Positions 43,737 to 51,715 of a stretch of DNA of 64,000 bases are shown here, one piece after another; the stretch's first letter is position 1, and every line of letters starts with the position of its first letter. The notes under the pieces were generated by a model. That model was not told the origin of the DNA, ran no database searches, and was given only the letters and a program-made list of their open reading frames with translations. The DNA lies in the NCBI RefSeq assembly GCF_013114825.1, contig NZ_JAAVLX010000011.1:186001-250000 (forward strand). The letters run 5' to 3'. Origin of the DNA: Bradyrhizobium australiense. GTDB taxonomy: Bacteria > Pseudomonadota > Alphaproteobacteria > Rhizobiales > Xanthobacteraceae. Both the position numbers and the translations under genes were made by a program.

Positions 43737-44197
43737 CCCGGGAGCATACCGCCCGGATTGCCGCGGAGCTTTACCGCCGCTCCACTCCTGCGATTAAAGA
43801 GGATCTTCGATATCTGGATCGAGCGAACACCAGCTAGGCGCGGGCGCCGGATCGGGCGCGGTGGTACCGCCTTTCGGCATCCAACCACGCGCCGCCTAGC
43901 GGGATCGCCGCCTGGATAGCCTTGATCGCGGGGTCGATCCCGCGAACCCGACGCAACCGCAATGAAGCGCACTGGGACGTCGGGCGTCAATCCCTCGCCG
44001 CAAAGGCTGCTGCCGCCTTGGGTCTTCTTCGGGTCGCCCTAGACGTGATCGTTCTCGTAGCTCCTGTGCGACATTCTCACTACGGAGTGTGACCGCGGTT
44101 GGGGCGAGAGGGGAGTCCGGGACGATAACTCGGGTTCTGTAAACTTGTGCCGTCGTTTCTAACGAAGACGGCGTTTTGCTTCAAAGGAAGAATGCAG
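43737..44197. other. Region before the phage-like cassette
   Basis: No intact gene. On the minus strand, a stretch reading VRGIDPAIKAIQAAIPLGGA, then WLDAERRYHRARSGARA-stop (about 43897-43990 and onward) is protein-like but has no start and is probably a remnant. A GAGTC (GANTC) at 44113-44117 and GATAAC at 44124-44129 precede the first gene. A hairpin lies at 44149-44172. Confidence 0.35.
44149..44172 (+). repeat. Hairpin before the phage-like cassette
   Basis: GCCGTC at 44149-44154 pairs with GACGGC at 44167-44172, with partial pairing inside. GTTTTG follows. It could be a weak terminator or leader hairpin 25 bases before the first start codon. Confidence 0.35.
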
Positions 44198-44464
44198 ATG
44201 GCAGATGACGATCGCGACTTCATCGAACGGGCAAATTCTGTGGCTGAAAAGCTCCATGGTGAGCCGATGGCAAGTGAAGAGATCGCGAAGAACTTCGCGC
44301 TCTACGGAGTGCAGAAGCGCGCGGCCGCTCTCGAAAGATTTGACATCGAATTGCAGGGCGAGATCGACTCCAGCCAGCATAGCCTGCGCCGTCGCGTGCA
44401 GTTGATGGCGCTGCGCAAGAAAATGGGTGGCATTCACGAGGCGCTGCGCAAGGCCAGGCGCTAA
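44198..44464 (+). CDS. Small helical phage-cassette protein
   Basis: An 88-residue protein starting MADDDRDFIERANSVAEKL, highly charged and helical throughout, with an Arg-rich end (EALRKARR). AAGGA is 9 bases before the ATG at 44198; an ATG at 44192 is too close. It is the first gene of a tight rightward set and is followed 6 bases later by the next frame. The family is not recognised. Confidence 0.55.
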   Translation: MADDDRDFIERANSVAEKLHGEPMASEEIAKNFALYGVQKRAAALERFDIELQGEIDSSQHSLRRRVQLMALRKKMGGIHEALRKARR

Positions 44465-44470
44465 CGTCCG

Positions 44471-44974
44471 ATGCGTCCCACTATCAACCCGGTGCTCGCC
44501 GCGCTGGTGCGAGCCCGGATGCAGGCCGCGCCGATGTTCGCGAAATGGTGCGAACTGAACGGCCTGTCGCCTTGTCCCGCAGCGCCGGCGCAGGTTGCGC
44601 GGTTCGTGGTGGATTGTGCTCCGCTCGGCATCGAGCGGCTTTGGCCTGCGGTCCAGGACATATCTCGGCTGCATGTCTCGGCCGGCTTAGCCGACCCGAC
44701 CCTCGGGGGCGCGGCAGCGGCCGCTATCAGCGATCTCGCCGGAAACGATCCGCCGCGCTCATGGCCGAACGACCGCAAGCCGCGTTTCAAATCGCTGCCA
44801 TATGACTTGCAGGTCTATGTGGCAGCCCACGAGGCGCAACGCGAAAAGGCGCTGCGGCGGGCGCAGAACGAGGCAGCCAGCGCCAGGCACAAGCTGGCGG
44901 CATACCAGAAGAGCGAGACTCGCACCAATGAGGAGAGCAAATCCGATGAAAACGACACGCACCCCAACGCTTGA
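44471..44974 (+). CDS. Protein with recombinase-type core-binding domain only
   Basis: A 167-residue protein. Residues about 20-80 read FAKWCELNGLSPCPAAPAQV, then RFVVDCAPLGIERLWPAVQDI and SRLHVSAGLADPT. This closely resembles the SAM-like core-binding domain of tyrosine recombinases (integrases). The catalytic domain with R-H-R-Y is absent. After it come a linker, RFKSLPYDLQVYVAAHEAQREK and a coiled coil. The end overlaps the next gene by 29 bases. It cannot recombine DNA; it may bind DNA or be a domesticated fragment. Confidence 0.6.
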   Translation: MRPTINPVLAALVRARMQAAPMFAKWCELNGLSPCPAAPAQVARFVVDCAPLGIERLWPAVQDISRLHVSAGLADPTLGGAAAAAISDLAGNDPPRSWPNDRKPRFKSLPYDLQVYVAAHEAQREKALRRAQNEAASARHKLAAYQKSETRTNEESKSDENDTHPNA

Positions 44975-45146
44975 AGAGCGCATCAAACAGGTCAGGGCCG
45001 ACATCGAGGCCATCATTGATGCGCGAGTAGATGTCGTAGCGAAGGAGAGTCCTGGCGTCCCGCCTGGCGTGATCCGCAATCTTCTGACGGCCCGCGCGCC
45101 GGCATGCCCCTGTGCGCAGTTTCTCGAGCTGAACAACAAGGCTTAG
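44946..45146 (+). CDS. Small phage-cassette protein
   Basis: A 66-residue protein (MKTTRTPTLEERIKQVRADI) with a helical N-terminal half and a C-terminal APACPCAQFLEL with two cysteines. AGGAG lies 7 bases before the ATG. It overlaps the previous gene by 29 bases in another frame, as phage genes often do. Function unknown. Confidence 0.55.
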   Translation: MKTTRTPTLEERIKQVRADIEAIIDARVDVVAKESPGVPPGVIRNLLTARAPACPCAQFLELNNKA

Positions 45147-45179
45147 ATGGCCACTTGCTGGAAACGGAGAAATTCGAAA

Positions 45180-46184
45180 ATGACTCTCTATAAGTGGTCG
45201 CAAACGGCGGCCAGCAACGCGACTGCCGATACTTCGATCAACTGGCAGGAAGGGCAGTCGCCCTCCAGCGTGAACGACTCGGCGCGGGCGATGATGGCGT
45301 CGGTCGCCAAACATCGCGACGATATTGCAGGCGCGATTGTCACGGGCGGGGCAGCGACGGCGTACACGGTTTCGAGCTATCAGGTTTTCGACACGCTGGC
45401 GCGACTCAACGGCCAGATGATCGCGTTCACGCCGCACACTACGAACAGCGACACGGTAACGCTGAACGTTGACGGGCTCGGAGCGAAGCCTCTGCGCAGT
45501 GCACCAAATGTCGAGCTGGTTGCCGGAACGCTGGTGCAGGGCACGCCTTACACAGCGCTCTATAGCAACGCGGATGGCGCGTTCTATCTGCGGGGTTACT
45601 TTACTAGCCCATTCAACGTCCCGTTCTTGGGGGGAATGGATTATTGGGACACAATAGCGCCCAACAGCGCGTTCATTTTCCCGGCAGGGCAGGCGATTTC
45701 GCGAACGGTGTACGCTCGTGCGTTTGCGAGGTGGGGGACTACTTACGGCGTCGGCGACGGCTCGACCACGTTCAATGTTCCGGACAAAACCGGCCGCTTC
45801 TCGGCGATGAAAGAGGCGGCGGCTTCGCGGCTGACGTCAATCTACTTCGGCGGCAATTCGGCGAATATGGGCGCGGTCGGGGGAAACGAAAAAAACGCTC
45901 TTTCCAGCCTGAACCAACTGCCTCAGTTCACGCCATCGCTGCAATCTGGCAGCATTTCGGGCAATGCAGTATTGCCGGTGCAGGGCGCCTGGAATGGCGC
46001 CGGTTCGGTCGTTAGCGACAAAGTTTCTCAGGGCGCAAATAACGGCGGTCAATTTACCCTGAACGTGCCGTTCACCACGAACAGTGTTAGCCTCACGCTT
46101 AACGCTATTGGTTCGGCGACACCAAATTCATTTGCAACGTGCCCGCCAACGATCGTCTGCAATTATATAATTCGGATCATCTAG
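45180..46184 (+). CDS. Phage tail collar/fibre protein
   Basis: A 334-residue protein. The N-terminal half is a shaft-like domain (WQEGQSPSSVNDSARAMMAS is typical of the start of phage fibre proteins). The tail-collar domain spans about 160-210: NSAFIFPAGQAISRTVYARAFARWGTTYGVGDGSTTFNVPDKTGR in three parts, the exact family pattern. A Ser/Asn/Gly-rich tip follows, ending in PPTIVCNYIIRI, the usual end of such fibres. It would form the distal, host-recognising part of a tail. GGAG lies about 10 bases before the ATG. Confidence 0.85.
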   Translation: MTLYKWSQTAASNATADTSINWQEGQSPSSVNDSARAMMASVAKHRDDIAGAIVTGGAATAYTVSSYQVFDTLARLNGQMIAFTPHTTNSDTVTLNVDGLGAKPLRSAPNVELVAGTLVQGTPYTALYSNADGAFYLRGYFTSPFNVPFLGGMDYWDTIAPNSAFIFPAGQAISRTVYARAFARWGTTYGVGDGSTTFNVPDKTGRFSAMKEAAASRLTSIYFGGNSANMGAVGGNEKNALSSLNQLPQFTPSLQSGSISGNAVLPVQGAWNGAGSVVSDKVSQGANNGGQFTLNVPFTTNSVSLTLNAIGSATPNSFATCPPTIVCNYIIRII

Positions 46185-47199
46185 CCGCGGGCGGGGTTAG
46201 GCTCGCGATTGAGAGGCCGCGGCCGGGACAAATCCGGTTGCCAAGCCGGATCATTGGCTTTTCGTAAAGCTTCCAGCTCAATAGCGAGACGGCACAAATG
46301 ATCGCGAAGCACGCTAACCTGACGGGCTCTTGTGACCATATCGGCAGCGTCAACTTGCTTACGATCGCGGATGCGATCAAAAAAACCAGCGGGTGAATGA
46401 GGTAGATCGAATAGGAGGCGTCCCCGACGCTGCAGCCAGCGGCCATCAGCCGGGATTTGGTGTCTCTGATGTTCGCGAACCCGACAATCAGAAAGAACAG
46501 CGCAATCGGCGCGAAGGGACGTTCGCCCGGATCGGCCATCAAAAACCACGCGAGGCCGGCGCCGATCGCGAGCGGGACAGCGGCACCGATCCGCGCAAGA
46601 TATGGGCGTGCGAGGAACGCCAGCGCGCCAGCCAGAAATTCCGGGTGATACCTTGCGAAATTCCCGAGATACCAAGGCAGATTGAACGCATGGCCTGCTA
46701 AGGCCGACGCGGCTAGAAACGCGACAAGCCCGGCCGCGCCGAGGCGTGGAACGATAACCGCGGCGATGACATAGAACGCAATTTCATGTTGTAGCGTCCA
46801 GCCTACGTCATAGAACGGGAATTCTTTCGTTGGCAGAAGCGCCGCGGACCAAAGAAAATATCCTAGGGTCTCGTGTTCTCGCACCAAGCCGCGCCATAGC
46901 ATCGCCGAAAGCGCAAACGCTGTCAGGGTCGCCAGCCAGAGCGGATATAAGCGAAAAATCCGATTTGTTAGAAACCTAGTCACATTGAACGCAGGGCGCG
47001 TCACCACAAGGCATATGACAAAGCCGCTGATGGCAAAAAACAGGTCAACCCCCAGAAATCCATAATCGCGCAAAATGCTTATCGGGTACGCGGTATTCGG
47101 CGGAAACCGAACGATGCCCACCCATGAGTGATAGTATACGACAGAAAGCGCCGCGACCGCGCGCGCGATTTGAAGCCCCGGCAGTTTATCTTGTTCCAT
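46177..47199 (-). CDS. Acyltransferase-3 family O-acetylase (phage moron candidate)
   Basis: A 340-residue membrane protein with about ten helices. The family motif reads LQIARAVAALSVVYYHSWVG (Arg and His of the acyltransferase-3 site), then GFLGVDLFFAISGFVI. These enzymes acetylate or otherwise acylate surface polysaccharides, including O-antigen. It is the only reverse gene in the cassette and overlaps the tail gene end by 8 bases. Phages often carry such genes to alter host lipopolysaccharide and block superinfection. The start at 47199 is the first ATG before the motif. Confidence 0.85.
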   Translation of the reverse strand: MEQDKLPGLQIARAVAALSVVYYHSWVGIVRFPPNTAYPISILRDYGFLGVDLFFAISGFVICLVVTRPAFNVTRFLTNRIFRLYPLWLATLTAFALSAMLWRGLVREHETLGYFLWSAALLPTKEFPFYDVGWTLQHEIAFYVIAAVIVPRLGAAGLVAFLAASALAGHAFNLPWYLGNFARYHPEFLAGALAFLARPYLARIGAAVPLAIGAGLAWFLMADPGERPFAPIALFFLIVGFANIRDTKSRLMAAGCSVGDASYSIYLIHPLVFLIASAIVSKLTLPIWSQEPVRLACFAIICAVSLLSWKLYEKPMIRLGNRICPGRGLSIASLTPPAAR

Positions 47200-47274
47200 T
47201 GCGCCCCCAAGCCGGGCAAATTTACCATCGCAATCCATGATCGAACAGCCCCGCACGCGGGAAAATCACTAACC

Positions 47275-47302
47275 GCCGCCTCTCATTGTCGGGCGGCTTT
47301 TT
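47275..47302 (+). terminator. Terminator between acyltransferase and endolysin
   Basis: GCCGCC at 47275-47280 pairs with GGCGGC at 47292-47297, followed by TTTTT. It would stop rightward transcription coming through the acyltransferase, and thus insulates the lysis genes from the tail gene. Confidence 0.65.
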
Positions 47303-47431
47303 CATGGGCGCGATCTATGCGGCTAATGATTGGCGGACGGAATTGCACCGGGAAGCCACGATCAAAGGGAAACAAACCCAAGCCCCGCCCGCCAAACAAA
47401 TTCACAACCGGCGCATGGTCAACCTGAGCAC

Positions 47432-48136
47432 ATGACAAATCTGATCCTTCTTACCGAATCGAACGCCAAGCGCTGGGCCGCCGCTAGGCTGACCCGCAAT
47501 TTCACGCCCACTGCCCGTCACCTGGTCGCGCCCGCTGCCAAGGCCAGATACCAGGCCGTTTCTGCCAGGACCGGCGTGCCTTGGGCGGCAATTGCCGTCA
47601 TCCACGAGCGCGAGTGCTCGCAGGATTGGACCGGGTCGTTAGCGCAAGGCGACCCCTGGAACAGGGTTTCTGTCCATGTACCTGCGGGCCGAGGACCGTT
47701 CAGGTCCTGGGAAGAGGCAGCAATCGACGCGCTCGTCAACTGCGCCCCTTATGCCGCGCGCAACAAGGACTGGAGTATTGGCCGGACGCTAGCCAAGCTC
47801 GAGCAGTATAACGGGCTTGGTTACGCCGCGCGAGGGAGGCCGTCGCCCTACATCTGGGCCGGCACCGACCAGTATCGATCCGGCAAGTATGTCCGCGACG
47901 GCGTCTACGATCCGAACGTCGTGGATGGCCAGCCTGGTTGCGCCGGCCTGCTGAAGACGATGATGGCGCTTGATCCCACTATCACGTTCACGGGGGCGAC
48001 GATCACGCCGGTGATTTCCGTCAAGCCGATCCCGGCTGAAAAGCCTGCCGCGCCCTCGATTATCAATCCGTCGAAAGGCTCGATCGGGGCGTTCATCGCC
48101 AACATTTTCAACGTTATTTTCAGGAGGAAAGCATGA
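47432..48136 (+). CDS. Endolysin (lysozyme-family muramidase, COG5526-like)
   Basis: A 234-residue protein expected to cut peptidoglycan. The first 150 residues carry a lysozyme-like core: ARTGVPWAAIAVIHERECSQ with the candidate catalytic Glu, then GPFRSWEEAAIDAL, and RTLAKLEQYNGLGYAARGRPSPYIWAGT (in parts). No signal peptide is present, so release needs a holin. The C-terminal 60 residues are a Pro/Lys-rich linker ending in a hydrophobic basic stretch (FIANIFNVIFRRK). The start at 47432 avoids the low-complexity extension. The stop overlaps the next gene (ATGA). Confidence 0.78.
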   Translation: MTNLILLTESNAKRWAAARLTRNFTPTARHLVAPAAKARYQAVSARTGVPWAAIAVIHERECSQDWTGSLAQGDPWNRVSVHVPAGRGPFRSWEEAAIDALVNCAPYAARNKDWSIGRTLAKLEQYNGLGYAARGRPSPYIWAGTDQYRSGKYVRDGVYDPNVVDGQPGCAGLLKTMMALDPTITFTGATITPVISVKPIPAEKPAAPSIINPSKGSIGAFIANIFNVIFRRKA

Positions 48137-48363
48137 TCAGCACATGGAACGAGGTCAAGGCATGGTTCAAGGATTCCGTGACGATCCTCTGGGCGCGTAT
48201 CCAGTACATCGCCGGCATCGTCGGCGCAGGCCTCATCGCGGCCTTCTCGGGATACGACTTCACGCAGCTATCGAGCCTGGACGCGAAGTCGGCGTTCAAG
48301 ATGCTGGCCTTTGCCGCGCTGGCCGGCGTTATCACTGAAGCCTGCCGCCGCCGGACGCTCTGA
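48133..48363 (+). CDS. Holin-like small membrane protein
   Basis: A 76-residue protein with one or two hydrophobic helices (IQYIAGIVGAGLIAAFSGY and FKMLAFAALAGVITEA) and a basic C-terminus (CRRRTL). It overlaps the endolysin by 4 bases. Size and place fit a holin. Confidence 0.55.
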   Translation: MISTWNEVKAWFKDSVTILWARIQYIAGIVGAGLIAAFSGYDFTQLSSLDAKSAFKMLAFAALAGVITEACRRRTL

Positions 48364-48364
48364 C

Positions 48365-48532
48365 ATGAAAATCGTGCTCGCCCTGCTGGCTTGGACGGCC
48401 GTGCTGGCCGGCGGATGGGTGATCTGGATGGCGAGCCAGCTCTATCAGGTCCGCCCCGGCGTGTTCGGAGCTGAAGGATTGGCGGTCGTGTTCGCGGTAT
48501 GGATGATGCTGGAGGCGCGCAAATGTGGATGA
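48365..48532 (+). CDS. Small membrane protein of the lysis cassette
   Basis: A 55-residue protein made of two hydrophobic helices (IVLALLAWTAVLAGGWVIWM and GLAVVFAVWMML). The ATG is 1 base past the previous stop. It is too short for the usual gene callers. Could be a holin partner or spanin component; function not proved. Confidence 0.5.
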   Translation: MKIVLALLAWTAVLAGGWVIWMASQLYQVRPGVFGAEGLAVVFAVWMMLEARKCG

Positions 48533-48906
48533 CCATCATCAGTTTCATCGGCGGCCCGGTCATCAAGGGTCTGATCGAAGGCTACAAAGCGAAGCTTGCT
48601 GCCGGCAACACCTCTGAAAGAATCGCGAGTGAGACGGCATCTGCCGAGATTGCCGCGCAGGTCTCCGAAACCAACGCGATCATGCAATATCGCGCGGCCG
48701 AAATCGGGCACTGGTACGAGCCCGACAAGCTGATGGGATATTTCGTGGCGATCTATTTCGGAAAGCTGTTGATCTGGGACAAGGTTCTTGGCCTTGGCGC
48801 AACCGATCCGCTCGCGGGCTTCGCGGCGATCACCTCGAATCTCGTGGTTTCGTTCTATTTCGCCAAGCGAGGTTTCGAGAACGTTGCGCGGATTATCAAG
48901 CGATGA
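48523..48906 (+). CDS. Putative three-helix holin
   Basis: A 127-residue protein. An N-terminal hydrophobic segment (MTIISFIGGPVIKGLIEG) is followed by a charged helix and two more membrane segments (LMGYFVAIYFGKLLIW and LAGFAAITSNLVVSFYFA). It resembles the 3TM holins linked to phage and gene-transfer-agent release. GGAGG lies 7 bases before the ATG at 48523; it overlaps the previous gene by 10 bases. Confidence 0.55.
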   Translation: MWMTIISFIGGPVIKGLIEGYKAKLAAGNTSERIASETASAEIAAQVSETNAIMQYRAAEIGHWYEPDKLMGYFVAIYFGKLLIWDKVLGLGATDPLAGFAAITSNLVVSFYFAKRGFENVARIIKR

Positions 48907-49205
48907 CCGGGATGCAGGCTGCGGATGTCAGGGCCATCGTCATCGAGACGCTGGCCGAACAGCAGAGGATTCGTCACGACGATATCGACGCAGTGGTTCT
49001 CAAAACCGTCGCAACGACACTGACTTCGTTTGGGATAGACGAGGATGATCGTAGAGAGCTTCGCGCTGATTTTCAGCACCTGCGGCGCTGGCGCAGAAGT
49101 GTCGAACAGGCACAGAGCTATACCTTCAAGGCCGTTGTCACGATGATTGTAACGGGATTCGTCGGTGCCGTGTGGCTCGGCATCAAGGCGACGCTCGGCA
49201 AATGA
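48903..49205 (+). CDS. Small tail-anchored phage protein
   Basis: A 100-residue protein. The N-terminal 70 residues are helical and charged (TSFGIDEDDRRELRADFQHL, then RRWRRSVEQ), and one membrane helix ends the protein (VVTMIVTGFVGAVWLGIKA). The FQHLRxWRxSVE block followed by a membrane helix recurs in small phage proteins near lysis genes (DUF6127-like). Overlaps the putative holin by 4 bases. Confidence 0.55.
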   Translation: MTGMQAADVRAIVIETLAEQQRIRHDDIDAVVLKTVATTLTSFGIDEDDRRELRADFQHLRRWRRSVEQAQSYTFKAVVTMIVTGFVGAVWLGIKATLGK

Positions 49206-49250
49206 TCTGTTGACCTGCCGCGCACAGATGAACTCGAATTCAGGTGCGAC

Positions 49251-49679
49251 ATGTATCGGATTCGCGAGGTTGACGGGACCGAGGACGATATTGCGGACAC
49301 GCTTGCAGAACTTCATCAGTTGACGTTCCTTGACACTGCACCCGTTCCGCAATTCGATCAGGGGCACTGGTGGCTTGCGTTTTACGGAACCAAGCCGGTT
49401 GCTTTCGCCGGGCTCATTCCGTCGACGCACGTATTCAAAGCGGGCTATTTCTGCCGCGTTGGAGTGCTGGGCAAGCATTGCGGACGTCGGCTTCAGTTGC
49501 GCCTGATGCGAGCCATGGAGGCGCGTGCACGTCTGAGTGGCTGGTGCTCGATCGTGTCTGACACCACTGATAATGTCCACTCGGCCAACAACTTCATTCG
49601 CGCGGGCTACTGCCTGTTCATGCCAACGCATCCCTGGGCCTGGCCGAACACGCTTTATTGGCGCAAGGACATGAAATAG
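49251..49679 (+). CDS. GNAT-family acetyltransferase
   Basis: A 142-residue single GNAT domain. GYFCRVGVLGKHCGRRLQLRLM is the acetyl-CoA-binding motif A (GKHCGRRL for Q/RxxGxG/A). SANNFIRAGYCLFMP is motif B. It ends the phage-like cassette; such enzymes are common phage passengers. The substrate is unknown. Confidence 0.75.
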   Translation: MYRIREVDGTEDDIADTLAELHQLTFLDTAPVPQFDQGHWWLAFYGTKPVAFAGLIPSTHVFKAGYFCRVGVLGKHCGRRLQLRLMRAMEARARLSGWCSIVSDTTDNVHSANNFIRAGYCLFMPTHPWAWPNTLYWRKDMK

Positions 49680-49871
49680 CGGCTCGGCATCTCCAGCCTC
49701 AAATGCCTCTACTCGCCCGGTGGCCTGTCGGCCGCCGGGCTCTTTTGCGTTTTTGGGACAACCTCTTGCGGCGGAGTAGCCATGCCTTCCGTGCGCCTTG
49801 ATCATTGGCGGTCAGCCGGTAGACTGGCAAAGCTTGAGCGGTGCAAAACGACGGAGCAGGCGAGGAAACAT

Positions 49872-51098
49872 ATGACGGGAGGCGGCGGCAAGCCGGATGC
49901 AGGTTCGCCCGCGGGACCGGGTACGGACAGCTATGCCGCCATGGTTGCGCGTGCCAAGGCCCTGATTCCGGACTTGCGCGGTCGCGCTTCAAAGACGGAG
50001 GAGCTCCGCCGCCTACCGCCAGAGACCGAACGCGACTTGCATGACGCCGGATTGTTCCGGATCGTGCAGCCCAAGCGCGTCGGAGGTGCCGAGCTTGACT
50101 ACGTCGCTCTGGTCGATTGCGCCGACGCGCTGGCGCAGGCGGATGCTTCCGTCGCGTGGAACTTCGCCAATCTCGCCAGCCACCACTGGATGCTGGGCAT
50201 GTTTGACAAGTACGCGCAGGATGCCGTCTGGGGCAGGAATGCCGATGCGTTGATCGCCTCGTCCTTCATCTTTCCGGCAGGGCGGGCGCGAAGAGCTGAG
50301 GGGGGATACGTCCTGCGCGGTCATTGGCCGTTCTCCTCGGGTGTCGAGTCCTGCGACTGGAACATGCTTGCAGGCGTGGTGTCCTCGGAAGATGAGGCCG
50401 AGGGTGTCGAATATCGGATATTCCTGCTCAACCGCAGCGAATACAGGATCAACGACACCTGGAATGCGACGGGCCTGTGCGGTACCGGGTCGAACGATGT
50501 ATGGGTCGAGGATCGCTTCGTTGCGGAGAACATGACCGTAGCAGTCAGCGATCTGACCGGCGGACCGACGCCCGGAAGTGCCATCAATCCAAACGCACTC
50601 TATGCACTACCGGTATTCACGCTTTTTCCTTACGTATTGTCGGGCGTCGGTTTGGGCAATGCGCAAGCCTGTCTCAATGACTACGTTGAGTTCGCGCGGC
50701 ATCGGGCCTCGACCTACAATCGCGCCAAGCTCAGCGATCTGCAGACGACTCAAATCAAGATCGCGGAGGCCTCCGCCAAGATCGACGCGGCCAGGCTCGT
50801 GATGCGTACCAACTGCATCGATGCGATGGACGACGCGAGGCGCGGCTATGTTCCCGACCTTGCGGACAAGACGAGGTTGCGGCGGGACGGTGCCTTCGCG
50901 GTGAACCTCTGCACCGAAGCGGTTTCGCTGTTGTTCGCGGCAAGTGGCGCACGCAGCCTGTTCACGTCAGGCGCGCTGCAGCGGCAATTCCGAGATGCTC
51001 ACGCCGTGAATTCGCACCTCGCATTCAATTTTGATGCGGCAGGAACCAACTATGGACGCGTGGCGCTTGGTCTGCCGTCCGAAAATTTGACGCTCTGA
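49872..51098 (+). CDS. HsaA/HpaB-like flavin monooxygenase, acyl-CoA-dehydrogenase fold
   Basis: A 408-residue oxygenase that would hydroxylate an aromatic using reduced flavin supplied by a partner. The fold is that of acyl-CoA dehydrogenases (RVGGAELDYVALVDCADALAQADASVAWNFANLASHHWMLGMF in parts; GHWPFSSGVESCDWNMLAG is typical of the HsaA group). FAASGARSLFTSGALQRQFRDAHAVNSH is the C-terminal signature. GAGG lies before the ATG at 49872. The gene after it encodes a flavin reductase 10 bases on, which supports the two-component scheme. In steroid degradation HsaA hydroxylates a phenolic secosteroid; here the substrate is open. Confidence 0.85.
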   Translation: MTGGGGKPDAGSPAGPGTDSYAAMVARAKALIPDLRGRASKTEELRRLPPETERDLHDAGLFRIVQPKRVGGAELDYVALVDCADALAQADASVAWNFANLASHHWMLGMFDKYAQDAVWGRNADALIASSFIFPAGRARRAEGGYVLRGHWPFSSGVESCDWNMLAGVVSSEDEAEGVEYRIFLLNRSEYRINDTWNATGLCGTGSNDVWVEDRFVAENMTVAVSDLTGGPTPGSAINPNALYALPVFTLFPYVLSGVGLGNAQACLNDYVEFARHRASTYNRAKLSDLQTTQIKIAEASAKIDAARLVMRTNCIDAMDDARRGYVPDLADKTRLRRDGAFAVNLCTEAVSLLFAASGARSLFTSGALQRQFRDAHAVNSHLAFNFDAAGTNYGRVALGLPSENLTL

Positions 51099-51108
51099 GG
51101 CCCGGCGG

Positions 51109-51663
51109 ATGTCTGATGCACCCAAACATCCGGCCGATCCGGCCAATGAACTTGCCAGCGACAACTCGGCGATTGACCCACGCGATTTTCGCAATGCCCT
51201 TGGCGCATTCGCCACCGGCGTCACCATCGTCACGGCAATGGCCGCGGATGGAAGGCCGTACGGCGTGACCTGCAACTCCTTTGCTTCAGTATCGCTCAAT
51301 CCGCCGCTGGTGTTGTGGAGTCTCGGGATGTTTTCGCAGGGGCTTACAATCTTCCAGAACGCCAGCCATTTTACGGTCAACGTTCTCGGAGCCTCTCAGC
51401 AGGCGCTGGCGTCGCAGTTTGCAAAGTCATCGGACGACAAGTTCGCCGGCGTGTGCTGGACGCCGGGGCTCGGCAACGCGCCGGTGTTGACCGATTGCGT
51501 CGCCAATTTCCAATGCCGCGCGGCCAATCGGTATTACGGTGGCGACCACATTATCTTCCTGGGCGCCGTTGAGGCCTATGCCTATAATCGGCAGGAACCC
51601 CTGCTGTTTGCGCGCGGTAGTTTCGGCCGGTTTATTGCTGAAAATGGCAATAAATCATCGTGA
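51109..51663 (+). CDS. Flavin reductase (HsaB-like)
   Basis: A 184-residue flavin reductase of the NADH:FMN/FAD class. It reads DPRDFRNALGAFATGVTIVTA, then GVTCNSFASVSLNPPLVLWSL, the flavin-binding core, and ends GDHIIFLGAVEAYAYNRQEPLLFARGSFG (in parts). It supplies reduced flavin to the monooxygenase encoded just before it. Confidence 0.9.
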   Translation: MSDAPKHPADPANELASDNSAIDPRDFRNALGAFATGVTIVTAMAADGRPYGVTCNSFASVSLNPPLVLWSLGMFSQGLTIFQNASHFTVNVLGASQQALASQFAKSSDDKFAGVCWTPGLGNAPVLTDCVANFQCRAANRYYGGDHIIFLGAVEAYAYNRQEPLLFARGSFGRFIAENGNKSS

Positions 51664-51715
51664 GCAACTGCCGAATCTCGCTGGGCCTTCGACGAATCTG
51701 CGGCAGACCGCAAAT

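Noticed and set aside
44100..49700. Active prophage with att sites
   Set aside because: No capsid, portal, terminase or complete integrase, and no tRNA or flanking direct repeat was found.
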